Shown piece by piece: positions 54,650 to 64,000 of a DNA stretch of 64,000 bases. Every line of letters begins with the position of its first letter. The first letter of the stretch is position 1. The DNA comes from Seminavis robusta (taxonomy: Eukaryota; Bacillariophyta; Bacillariophyceae; Naviculales; Naviculaceae), in NCBI GenBank assembly GCA_903772945.1, contig CAICTM010000473.1, forward strand, positions 1-64,000. Direction: 5' to 3'. The translations under genes were made by a program, and so were the position numbers. The notes beneath the pieces are model-generated. The model was not told the origin of the DNA, made no database searches, and saw nothing but the letters and a program-made list of their open reading frames with translations.

Positions 54650-56575
54650 TCATGTTTGCGTGGCTCTAAAGAGGCAACGATGAACGGGTGTGTTTTGCAG
54701 CTGACAAGACGCTTCCGTTTCAGTGCAGACAGGCAGAATTGGTCCGGACGACCAATGATCGCCTTGGGCACGGCGAATTGTCTCCTGGCTCTTGGACCTT
54801 TCGCGTTCCTCTCGTTGGAGTCGCAGCCACTCCTTGGTTCGGGCTGTTGGGGTGGAACCATTTTTTTCAGTGTCAGAGCGTATTCGTGGATTTTGGCTTT
54901 TCACGGCCTCAAGTCCCATGGAAAGCACTGTATCGTAGATATACAAAGCAACGTCCTCGCAGTTTGACTGGACAAGGAGGTGCCCACTGGTTGCTGCTTG
55001 TTGCTGACTATCTGTAGTTGCAACTTTGGCATTCAGCAAGTCCACCATACGCTGCAGAATTTGGGGGTTGGCCATGAAGGCCTCATCGGTTGGCCCCAAT
55101 GGAAGACGATTATTGCCAGCAAAACTCTGATGGTCTTGACCTTCCTCTTCTTCTTCTAGCTCATCATTGCCGAGTCCTTGTAGACGATATGGGGTTGGAA
55201 ACTGTAGCAAGATGCAAGCAACTTGCAGATGGGAACGGTCTGATTCCAAATGAAGGTAATCCAGCAGCGTTGCAGTTGATACATGAAGAAAGTGACATCG
55301 ACCCGACACCTCCCAGCGCTTGGCCATAGCATTGCCCCATCGAACTGCATGGGAGCTCAACTCAGCACCCAGAAAATTGCATTGGCTCCAATCCATTGGC
55401 TGTAGGTGCTGCTGCTGCAGACTTTTTGTTGTGGATTGACCAGCTGTCAGACCCAAAAGGGTCACACCCAAGCCGCATCCGACATCCACGACCAGTGGAA
55501 GAGTCGGATCCGCAAAGAGGCTATCGAGTGATGCTATGGCGTCGATTGACGACAGGGAGCAAGCCTTGTCGACAGAGGAAACTTTATGAAACAAATGACC
55601 CCGACGCCACAACCAATGCAAGGACCGAAATGAGAACAATTGTAGTCGACCGGTCCTCAAATCTTCAAGTGATTCCTTAGACACGGTTCCTTTCTTCGCC
55701 TGCTTATTGTTCCCTGTCAAAGAGCGATAGGCGGCTGCAAAAGCCTTGGCAGCGTATGGATTGTCGTTTTGTAGTCCAGAGGCGGCCAGTTTCTCCACAA
55801 CTCTCAAAATACTGGCAGGTCGTAGAGACCGACCACTCTTGCGTTCCAGCTCCAAAGCAGCTATATGTGCTAGCATGCTATACAGATCACCAGTGTCGGG
55901 CGACACGACAACTCCTGCCAATGACAAGTCAAAGGCAGCCTCTGCGGCAGCACCATTTCTCAAGTCCGTTCCAAGGGTGTAGTGGAGGTGTTGAATAAGT
56001 TTCTGGATGAATTGTTGGATCGGATCTTCTTGGTGGTTGCAAGTCGAACTTTCGCTGTTGTATCTCTCCAACAAACTGACAACTTGGGACACATATTCTT
56101 TGGAGCAATATGTTGGTACTTGCATGTTTGTGCTGCTGCTTTCATTGGGATCTTTGATGCCACCACTCTGGTCCGTCAAGGTGGTCCATCCCTCCGGAAC
56201 AACATTGGCTGTTGGTATCACTGTGTAGGAGACGCACGGCCAGATTCTCTCATTTTCATTGTTCGTCTCTGGATCTCTTCTTTTTGGGACAATGAATTGA
56301 TGGGACGGTTTCAAAAAGTGGAGGCAATGGGGCAGTGCCACACTGACGCTGCTTGTACAGGAAATGGCATGCTGGATTACAAACAGGGCTTGGTGGGCAG
56401 GGGAATGCAGGCCCTTGAGGAATTGGTCCATTTCATAGGATTCACCAAATTCACCCAAAACACTCCAACTTGTAGAATCATAGAGCCGCTCTACACTTTT
56501 GTGAAAGTTGGCGCTGTTGCTGCCAACCAGACTTTGCCCAAGCGTTGCGCCCCCAGCAATAGCACTCGCCTCCAT
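54650..56575 (-). CDS. SAM-dependent methyltransferase, TrmB/Methyltransf_4-like (641 aa)
   Basis: A single exon. The catalytic part is in the C-terminal half: motif I LVVDVGCGLG (361-370), the acidic strand FLGAELSSHAVRWGN (E405 binding the SAM ribose), a later strand with LLQFPTPYRLQ (456-466) in the place of the PDPWPKKRH motif of tRNA guanine-46-N7 methyltransferases, and a C-terminal strand LLVQSNCEDVALYI. The N-terminal 310 residues are a poorly conserved helical extension, making it more than twice the length of bacterial TrmB. The tail is basic (KEWLRLQREERERSKS). Activity on tRNA is inferred from the motif order and not proven. Confidence 0.75.
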   Translation of the reverse strand: MEASAIAGGATLGQSLVGSNSANFHKSVERLYDSTSWSVLGEFGESYEMDQFLKGLHSPAHQALFVIQHAISCTSSVSVALPHCLHFLKPSHQFIVPKRRDPETNNENERIWPCVSYTVIPTANVVPEGWTTLTDQSGGIKDPNESSSTNMQVPTYCSKEYVSQVVSLLERYNSESSTCNHQEDPIQQFIQKLIQHLHYTLGTDLRNGAAAEAAFDLSLAGVVVSPDTGDLYSMLAHIAALELERKSGRSLRPASILRVVEKLAASGLQNDNPYAAKAFAAAYRSLTGNNKQAKKGTVSKESLEDLRTGRLQLFSFRSLHWLWRRGHLFHKVSSVDKACSLSSIDAIASLDSLFADPTLPLVVDVGCGLGVTLLGLTAGQSTTKSLQQQHLQPMDWSQCNFLGAELSSHAVRWGNAMAKRWEVSGRCHFLHVSTATLLDYLHLESDRSHLQVACILLQFPTPYRLQGLGNDELEEEEEGQDHQSFAGNNRLPLGPTDEAFMANPQILQRMVDLLNAKVATTDSQQQAATSGHLLVQSNCEDVALYIYDTVLSMGLEAVKSQNPRIRSDTEKNGSTPTARTKEWLRLQREERERSKSQETIRRAQGDHWSSGPILPVCTETEASCQLQNTPVHRCLFRATQT

Positions 56576-57390
56576 CGCCCTGCTACTCTAGCTAGCTAGT
56601 CCCAGAATACAGAAGGACTAAGCAACATCAGTTACGTGTATCTGGTACTACACCTACAGCTTTTCAAAGAGACAGGAACAGGCATTGGTCCTTTGACGAT
56701 GATCGGATTATGATGATGTGATGGATGTTTGATGTGGTCACGTCGAGAACATTCATGTACATTCAAATCGATTCGATTGGTTCGAATCACTCTATTCGAA
56801 TTGAATGCCTCAATATAATTTAGGGAGAGGGCTTATTGTGGGGTTTCTGTTGGTCCCGGACGCTTGCTCAGCATCCCGGACTGAAGCTTCTGAAGCAACT
56901 TTGGCATCAGGTATCAGTAGGTGCGGTAAAATAAGAGTTTTTGACTCAAATACGTTACAAAGTTTATTACAACTTTAACCCTATGTTTACCTTATCTACC
57001 CATCAAAAACTGTCTTCCTGTAGCAGATGTTTTGTTGGTCTTGGACTGCACATCGCCCTTATATCCCATTTCTTGATGACCTAAGTCCATGAGACATGGA
57101 ATGAATCAGAAAGCCGAACGCTGCATACCCACTGTAAAGATGGTTTTCTGCCACCAACTCACCAAGAGCTTCCGAACAATTTCCTTGGAGAAGCCGTGAC
57201 TTATCGAAAAGCCTCTCCATTTTGGGGTGCAAGAACTACATCCTGTACGTACAGTATTGATCAAACCCCAAGACCCAAGATACTAATACCCCTTATAGCC
57301 GTCACATGTACCCGGTCTCAGTGCTTTGCTTGTGATCTCAGTTGCCCTCAACTACCAGCTAGCAAGCTGAGGGCCTTTTGAACTTTATCT

Positions 57391-57428
<38 letters not shown>

Positions 57429-58659
57429 GCGTACATATGGTGCAGTTTCCCTTGCAAGGTTAAGGCTACCGGTACATAAGGTATGGTTTCCCTTGCAAGG
57501 TTAAGGCTACCGGTCCAGAACCCTTCCTTGGCCTTTAGAAAAATGCAAGTTGAGGGCACTAGCCTCCGGCTGGCTGTCCTTTCATGTACCGATACCATGG
57601 TGCCTTCTTGCTTGGCCTTGAGCACTGTTTGTCTGTTTGAAAGTTTTTTTTCCCAGTGACTATTATTACCGAACGACTTGGTTATGCAATACATGTAAAG
57701 CACCAAGGCAACAGCCACTTGAAGCACGAACACAAGTCTCTAGCTAGAGCGAGCTAGACTGGGACGAAAGAACTTCTTGTAGGCGCTATAATAATATGAA
57801 GGCAACAAAGAAGCCTGCCTCCGTGAAGTCACTCACACTCAACAGTCCCTCGTCAGCTCAACATCCATGTAGCTGTCCAAGCTCGACTGGAAGAGAGCAC
57901 TGGAACTCTGTTCAAGCTCGCTTCCACCAGGTTATTGGCTGGGGTCCATGGAAATCTTCCCCCCACAAAATCAATTGGAAATTACTGGAGTAACATCTTG
58001 AGGTCCATCAAAGCTCTTTGTTGATGTTTACTTTGATGTAGCCAAGAGAAAGCTCGGGTGCATGTACTTCCAGTCTTTCGACTTCATTTATTTATCAGCA
58101 TCTAGATAAAGCACCTGGTCACAGTTTGATCATTTATTTGGGCGGCCCAACTAAGTTTGATTCCTGCTCATGGTCCCATTGCACCTGTCTTTATGTACGA
58201 GTTCTTGTGACATTTTGGCGGTAATATCGGTTTAACGTTTCGTCCAGGCTGCTGTGCAGGAAAGCTCAGGATTCTGCTCTGTGAGCTCTTCTGCTCCCAG
58301 TGATGAGAAACCATTCACAGCACAACCACTGTGTTGCAAACAGTAGGCTGCGCTTCCGTGTATGCAGTTTCAGCCCCACCTCAAAAGCGCAGAGGCAGCA
58401 AGCAAGACGAAGCCGAGCGGAATGATTGTTGCAAGTCAATCACCAGCGTCGTCATCTATCTATCAATAAGCGAAGTGCCTTGTGTAGTTGGTGATAGCAA
58501 GGCGTCTTTCCTTGTCATTCAGCGTTTTGCAGCCCTTGTGCAGTTTTCTTGTATTTGCAGAGCCTGAGGCGACAACAGCCCATTTTGTTCATAACCCGTT
58601 CGCCCAATTCATAAAAAATTTCAACACCAACAGCCGAAGAAAGCATAACACAGCCCACC
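56576..58659. other. Intergenic with (TG)n microsatellite and a 41-bp tandem duplication
   Basis: A (TG)n run covers about 57391-57427. Directly after it a 41-bp unit containing TTTCCCTTGCAAGGTTAAGG is present twice (from 57446 and 57487), each ending in CTACCGGT. The minus frame 57359-57733 is the microsatellite translated (His-Thr repeats). No gene is supported. The last bases are the leader of the next gene. Confidence 0.55.
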
Positions 58660-59832
58660 ATGGAATCATCAGCATCAACAGTAGTCAACGATCCGCAACA
58701 GGCCGTGAAGTCGAGTTCCAACACGGCTCCCACCTGTGTGCAATCGTCCGAGGAATTCTCCATATCGGCCGAACTGACAAACGCATCGGTCGAGGATGGT
58801 CCCACCCTGCAGCTGTCCAACATGGCCATTGTCGACGAACGCAAGGCCGTGGAAGAACCATCCATGAGTTTTGACGAGGACCCCACACCGAGCAGCAAAG
58901 TGCGGTTTGCCGCGGAAATCACCATCATCAAGGAAGAAGACATCGCCGTGGAACGCCCGAAGAAAAAGAAGAATAAAAAGAATAAACGACGAGCCAGTAC
59001 GGGAGGCGTGGGTGGATTCGCGGGTGCCTCAGACGACGACAGCGACTATGAGCCTACAGCGGACGATATTTGGTGGAGTCAACAGGATCTAGAGTCTGTC
59101 GAATTGAATGCCATGTATATGGTCAAGGAGAGTCAACAGTACCAGGAAGAAGTCATTTGCACAGTCCTCTACAACAAAGCATTCCTGTCCGCGACCAATC
59201 TCGCCAAGAGCATTACCGAAGAGGAAGTCGACGAACGAATGAAAGACGTCCATGACCATTCCAACACACTCGAAAAGTGGACCGATGTAGGCAACTCACG
59301 TCGTGGATTGGAAAACATGATTTCCGAAAAGGTCGTCGAAAACGCCGTGGCGTCGCGCTGTGCAGTCTTGTTATTGCAACGGGAACTTCGCGAAGCAGCT
59401 TCTCTTACTGCCGAGTCACTTGCCAAGTGCAGTCAAGATGCCACTCGCAACGCTCGCATCATGGCGCGCATGATGGGACAAGCCGACGCTGATGCGTTGG
59501 CCAAAGCTAACGCACAGGCCGCCGAATCCATTCGTCTCCCAGAACCACCGGGCCGATACTCGGGAGACCACGAACGCACCAGTGAAGATGGAGAACAACC
59601 GGTCAGTGGTCGAGCGGCTCGTCGCAGTAAGCGAGGATCGATTATTGCGCCATTGAAAAAGGCAGTGGGCAACGTCTTTCGAAGACAGGGATCCAGGGAG
59701 GTCAACATGAGGCGAATAAGAAAAATCCAAGAAAAGAGAATGAAGGAAGAACAAGAGCAAGAGCAACCCAAGAGACCATCCGAGGAATTCCGACGGTCCT
59801 TTCTGGAGTCATTAGACTACGGCGAGCAATAG
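58660..59832 (+). CDS. Diatom-type protein with IWWSQQDLE and RGLE motifs (390 aa)
   Basis: A single exon. Residues 1-130 are disordered, with VRFAAEITIIKEED (81-94) and a strongly basic run PKKKKNKKNKRR (100-111) that could be a nuclear localisation signal. A conserved-looking block starts at ADDIWWSQQDLESV (134-147) and is followed by a helical region with SRRGLENMIS. This resembles a family of stramenopile proteins in which a W-[YW]-[ST]-x-x-[ED] motif precedes an RGLE motif; I know no function for it. The C-terminal third is helical and ends in basic, Gln/Glu-rich coils (RKIQEKRMKEEQEQEQ). The ATG context CCACCATGG is good. Confidence 0.72.
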   Translation: MESSASTVVNDPQQAVKSSSNTAPTCVQSSEEFSISAELTNASVEDGPTLQLSNMAIVDERKAVEEPSMSFDEDPTPSSKVRFAAEITIIKEEDIAVERPKKKKNKKNKRRASTGGVGGFAGASDDDSDYEPTADDIWWSQQDLESVELNAMYMVKESQQYQEEVICTVLYNKAFLSATNLAKSITEEEVDERMKDVHDHSNTLEKWTDVGNSRRGLENMISEKVVENAVASRCAVLLLQRELREAASLTAESLAKCSQDATRNARIMARMMGQADADALAKANAQAAESIRLPEPPGRYSGDHERTSEDGEQPVSGRAARRSKRGSIIAPLKKAVGNVFRRQGSREVNMRRIRKIQEKRMKEEQEQEQPKRPSEEFRRSFLESLDYGEQ

Positions 59833-60159
59833 ATAGGTGAACGCACCGAATCAATTGAATCATTATAAAGAATTAGTTATACTACAATCAAGCAAGCTGT
59901 CAAAGTCAACGTCTATTGCTTGCGCCCCGCCCTCGATGGCGGACTACCGGTTACAGCAATACAGAATACATACTTACTCGAAGAAGACCAGAAACAGAGT
60001 CTCCCAGTTCGAGTGACTGCCTCTTGTCTCTTGCCTTGGATTCAACCCTCGCAACAGCAAAAGAATTGACGTTATGGTGCCTGTGCTGGCTTGGATGTAC
60101 CGGGTACATGTACCGATGTCCCCAACTGGATCACAAGAATCAATCTACAGTTTGGGAAC
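59833..60159. other. Intergenic, no gene seen
   Basis: Short spacer between the last host gene and the repeat block; nothing recognised. Confidence 0.45.
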
Positions 60160-60526
60160 TGTTAGAAAGTTAAATTACACACTTGGCAGCTGTCGTGGTC
60201 TGGGAGTTCGATTCCCCAGTATGACATTTTTCCATTTACAACATGGTGTCATCAAGGGTGAGGAGAATGGACGCTACGAGCAGACTGCTAGGGAGTGTGT
60301 GTACTGGGTAGAGACCAGGTTGAGCCCCTGTTTGGTCCTGGCAGGGCAGGTACAGCTTAGCATGGGAGGGTCCACCAGGAGAGTGTAGCTCCATGCGTAA
60401 GGGTACAGTTTAGAGCTCCCAAGTGAGAATTCTGGGAGGGTGTTAGAAAGTTAAATTACACACTTGGCAGCTGTCGTGGTCTGGGAGTTCGATTCCCCAG
60501 TATGACATTTTTCCATTTACAACATG
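60160..60526. repeat. 86-bp perfect direct repeats with a tRNA B-box-like core
   Basis: Positions 60160-60245 and 60441-60526 are identical over 86 bp. Each begins TGTTAGAAAG, ends near ACAACATG and contains GTTCGATTCCCC, which matches the pol III B-box (GTTCGANTCC), inside a CTGGG/CCCAG hairpin. The 195-bp spacer is unique. The TG...CA-like ends and the position next to a Copia-like element suggest short LTR-like ends or a tRNA-derived SINE; I cannot tell which. Confidence 0.6.
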
Positions 60527-62664
60527 TCAGAAAGGTTTTTGTATGACGGACAGACGACTCGGGATCCACAATCACGGTTCGTGATTGGGGATGTGTGACT
60601 CAAATCAGATGGTTATCCGATCATCATCAGATGGCCAGGAGTAAGAGGAACGAGGACAATGGTCGTCTAGATGATGCAACTACAAAGGTTAGGAAGTTAG
60701 GTCGAAGAGATGAATGCAAGGAGCTGATGGACGGAGCAGAATGAAGGACGGATGCAAGCCATGGTTTACGTTTAAAGTGGAAAGCCTCCAGGGCAAAAAC
60801 CATGCACTTCAAGAAGATAGATCGACGAGATCTATCTGTAGCTGAAAATTGCGATGAAGCAAGAGGATCGAAAGATCCTTTTTTTTGGGTGTTATTATTT
60901 GTTAATTTTCTGGCCCCCAATATCGGAGCTCAGTGTAGAGCTTCACAATCTGAACGTGAGAGAAAGAGAAAACGAAACAGATAGCCATTCTACTAGACAG
61001 TAGAGCTGGAAGAATATTGATTAAATTAGAGAAAATGTGCGTTCAAGTTCACACCTTTTCAAAACTTTTTTTTAAAACGATAGCTATCAGAAAAGAGTGA
61101 GCTTGGATCCAGGTTGTCAAACAGGAAAGAGAAGAATTGAGAAGTAAGTAAAGATGTCTACGGAGGTAGAGGTATCATAGTCGAGCAAGTATCCCATCTT
61201 CGATGGGAAAGATGAGAAGTTCAGGTTCTACAAGGTCAAGAGGATGGCCCATTTATCAAAGTATGAGTACGTAGAACTGATGAAAGACTCTACGGAGATC
61301 AACCCGGACAACTGGGAAAACCCTACAGGTACGGGCAAGTTGTCGGACGACGGAGTAGAAAAGATTCGAATTGTCTGCAGAAGAAGAACAGCAAGGCTGC
61401 TGGAATACTGCAGGATTCGATCAATGTGGAGGCCATCGAAGGGCAAGTCGCCTTCAACCTACTGGCCTCACACCAACCAACTGACCATGCTGCTGGGAAA
61501 TTCAAGGGCATGTGGGAGTCCATGCTGGACCTCTACGAAGCTGAAGACAGTGGTGAGGTAGCAGCTTGACGAACGGAATACTACGCGAAAAAGATGGACA
61601 TCAAGGAAAACCCAAAGAAGTTCGAGATTGGACTCAACGTGAAACGCAAGAAGCTAGCGAAGGGTGGGTTCAAGATATCGGACGAAGAGTACAACAAGGA
61701 CCTTCTCGAGAAGAAGCCGAAGAAGGAAGGAGAATTCGGAGTGTATCATGAAGAGAAGAAGAATGTTCTGCGAAGGACCAAGACAACAGGACATGGAATA
61801 ACGGTAAAAGGTGTGGTGGATGACTTATGCGAAAACTACGATGAGATTAAAGCACGGAACAAGGCGACAGACCACAATGGCGAAACAGCTTTCATGATTG
61901 GAGGAAAACAATTCAAGGGCAGATGCAGGAACTGGTGGAAGATCGGACACAAGCCACAAGACTGCCCAGACAAGAAATGCTCGAACGGAAGAAGCTATGG
62001 ACAAAGGTACCAAGGACAGTCAAACGGTAAATTCAGCAGGAACAATGGGAACAGTAGCGGATTTCAAGGAAAGAAAAAGTTCAGCGGAAAGTGCTTCCAC
62101 TGTGGAAAGATTGGCACAGGAAATCGGATTGCCTAAAACTCAAAGCGGAACAACGAAATGTAGAAGGAGCAACCACAGCACAAGAAACAACGGAAGAGAT
62201 GGCATTCATGACGATGGGCGAAGAAATATGCATGCCAAGCCGAGGAGTAGAGTTGTAAGACGATGAAAAAGGAGGAGTAGAAGAAGCATCGGAATATGTA
62301 GGCAAAGAATGGGACGCGTTTTGGGACGATTTTGAAAGCGAAGATGACGTGGATGAAGATGGAGAAAGCTTGGAGAAATTAACTTATGAGGCGATGGACG
62401 CCCTTAAATTTCTCCAAGAGCAGAAGAACAACGACTGACTAAAGAAGAATCAGTCACATACAACAAGAACCCAGCCGTTACCTATCTGTCCTGCGAAACA
62501 GAAAGCAGGGCAGATTCCGACAGCAAAACACTCCACGATTTAAAGCAAAACGGCTACGACGAAGAAGTTTCTGAGAAGGAGGAGAAACAACGAACGAAAA
62601 ATTCGCCCACAATCTACGAAAACGACAACTACTACAGCTGTTTGAGCGAAGACGACGAATAAGT
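60525..62664 (+). mobile_element. Copia-like retroelement with zinc-knuckle gag (fossil)
   Basis: Plus-strand stretches from about 61154 resemble a Copia-type Gag: an N-terminal FDGKDEKFRFYKVK-like segment, a helical region, and near 61900-62136 two zinc-knuckle-like motifs (CRNWWKIGHKPQDC; CFHCGKIG). An acidic region follows up to 62664. The element is broken by several interruptions, so it is not recent. A TGTCAGAAAG start at 60525 could mark its left LTR, but no matching LTR lies in the window. No protease, integrase or reverse transcriptase motif was recognised. Confidence 0.6.
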
Positions 62665-62669
62665 AAAAG

Positions 62670-64000
62670 ATGTCGAACAGATTCAAAGATGCCCGGAACG
62701 TGCTAGAGGCACAGCGGTACCGAGGTTGGAGTCGACACATGATGAAGATCAGCAAACATCCCATCCCATTGAACAACCGACATCCCATGAAACGAGCAAC
62801 CGAAGGATGGTAATTGGACGATTCACACATAGGTGGTATACAGTGGAGGGGAATCGCGGAAGAAGCATGCCAAATAATCCCCGAAGACATTATTGAAGGG
62901 CACTCGAGCCAAGAGATGAAGCAACTGGTCGGAAACTTCGAACAGTTCAGATGGTTGCTTAGGATGATGCCATACGAGATACAGAACAACCCCCATCTCG
63001 TGGAGCTCCAGGCGGAAGTGTTAGGTTGGGCCAGCAGTTCGTTGCTCTTTCGCGATTGAACTCCAGACACCGGGGGAGGAAAAAAAAACCCCCAAACAAC
63101 AACCAATCGCAGGGGCTATGTTAACGTGCAAGATAAAACGCGGACAAAACGTCGGCGAAGGAACAGGAAACGCAGGAATGTTCGGTTTAACGGCATTCAG
63201 CATTCCCGTAGTAGAAGTGAAGTATGTAACGGAGATGGTCGCACAGGCTAAATACAATCAGGATTGGAAGGTGCACGTGGATATGACACTATTGGGAGAA
63301 GCGGATTCGCACAACCAATGGCCAGTGATTGTACGTTGGAAGCGCTTGATTCTGGTCAGCGTGCTCGTGAGCAGTACAAGCAGAAGAAGCCATGCGCAAC
63401 GCATTGGCAATCAAACACCTGCAGAAGGAAGGTTTACCCCAGAGTATGATGCTTGGAGAGGAAGATTTTCAATTGCGAACTCTATCCTACGAAACTATGG
63501 TATCCCAAGCGTCGCAGCCGATCGCATTAACCGTGAACAACAGCGTCGCAAAGCCAATGGGCGAGCTTCTGACATATGCTTGTTGGGAGTTGACGACACA
63601 GTCCAGACGACTGGTAGCGATCAGAAACGAGCTCATCCATCAAACTATTCTAGGCACAAGCCACCGCGAACGAAAGTGGGAAGGGCTTTTGTTGTTTATG
63701 TTGGGTCAGTGTACCAAGGACGGACCTGGGTGGCAAAAGATCGGGCAACACTATTGGCAAGTGCGTTTGTAACTTTGCAGGAGTGATCACCCTACGGATG
63801 GTATCACCAGATTCCACGTTACTACAAGGATTCGACGCATCAACTTTTCAGTACCAACGAGATGGACTGACACCGATCGTGATCGAAAACCCCCCCGGCA
63901 TCGACATGCTAATGAATGCTGGCCTAGTCAACCAAGGACAAGTGAGTCACTTTGTTGACGCCAACGTGCAGACAAGAATGCAGGTGATCATCCGTCAGTT
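62670..64000 (+). other. Unrecognised open frames beside the Copia-like element, off the right edge
   Basis: A run of short plus-strand frames: 62670-62813 (MSNRFKDARNVLEAQRYRGW...), 62814-63059 (HIGGIQWRGIAEEACQIIPED...), 63118-63786 (222 aa) and, overlapping it in another frame, 63392-63772 (126 aa). A further open stretch runs past 63790 to the edge (DSTLLQGFDASTFQYQRDGL...). Composition and the ordered, helical look suggest real protein ancestry, but I recognise no domain. They may belong to the neighbouring element, another element, or a degraded host gene. Confidence 0.35.

Noticed and set aside
57359-57733. 124-aa minus frame with a His-Thr repeat
   Set aside because: The repeat is the (TG)n microsatellite and the rest shows no domain.
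60181-60210. tRNA gene at the GTTCGATTCC motif
   Set aside because: The T-arm-like hairpin is imperfect in tRNA register, and no acceptor stem, anticodon arm or A-box is found.

Overview
The window is nuclear DNA of a eukaryote, most likely a raphid pennate diatom of the Seminavis type. This is inferred from spliced genes with short GT-AG introns (about 55-125 bp), Copia-type retroelements of the form common in diatoms, a membrane receptor guanylate cyclase with an ANF-type ectodomain, and several single-TM proteins whose cytoplasmic part carries a PGAY-like motif. No prokaryotic operon structure is present. Coding density is moderate. Intergenic DNA is crowded with short palindromes (CTAGCTAG, TACCGGTA, GTACTAGTAC), inverted-repeat elements and local duplications.

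Layout. 1-2824: two broken LTR-retroelement fossils on the minus strand (Ty3/gypsy-like, then Copia-like) next to a small Cys-rich membrane-protein gene (3009-3428). 3799-11748: two tandem paralogues (minus strand, 4 and 5 exons, 1044 and 911 aa), type II membrane proteins with two bacterial-type amino-acid-binding modules (SBP family 3, AapJ-like). 13-18 kb: a tandem array, a small ORF and an HMG-box gene. 18.7-33.7 kb: three dispersed members of a family with the same N-terminal PH-like domain (18700-20844 with a TAZ-like zinc finger, 24049-25449 with octapeptide repeats, 32028-33722 with SHSERPVR repeats), plus a four-TM protein. This stretch also holds a Harbinger-type MITE and a series of foldback elements, each enclosing an array of its own short motif and partly nested. 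36772-40912: a ten-exon receptor guanylate cyclase (1133 aa) with an apparently intact kinase domain. Converging on it is a third, seven-exon SBP-module receptor (41362-45505, 1220 aa). 46-59.8 kb: a degraded TLC-like membrane-protein gene, a U-box protein, a mucin-like/Gly-rich surface protein, a TrmB-like methyltransferase and a diatom-type WW-S/R protein. 60.2-64 kb: an 86-bp direct repeat and a broken Copia-like element, followed by open frames I do not recognise.

Biologically, the window is rich in sensing proteins: three membrane-anchored double amino-acid-binding proteins and one receptor guanylate cyclase with a periplasmic-binding-fold ectodomain. The SBP proteins have no transporter or kinase in the same chain, so how they signal or deliver ligand is unknown. 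Exon junctions were assigned by splice consensus, reading-frame arithmetic and paralogue alignment by eye, not from transcripts.
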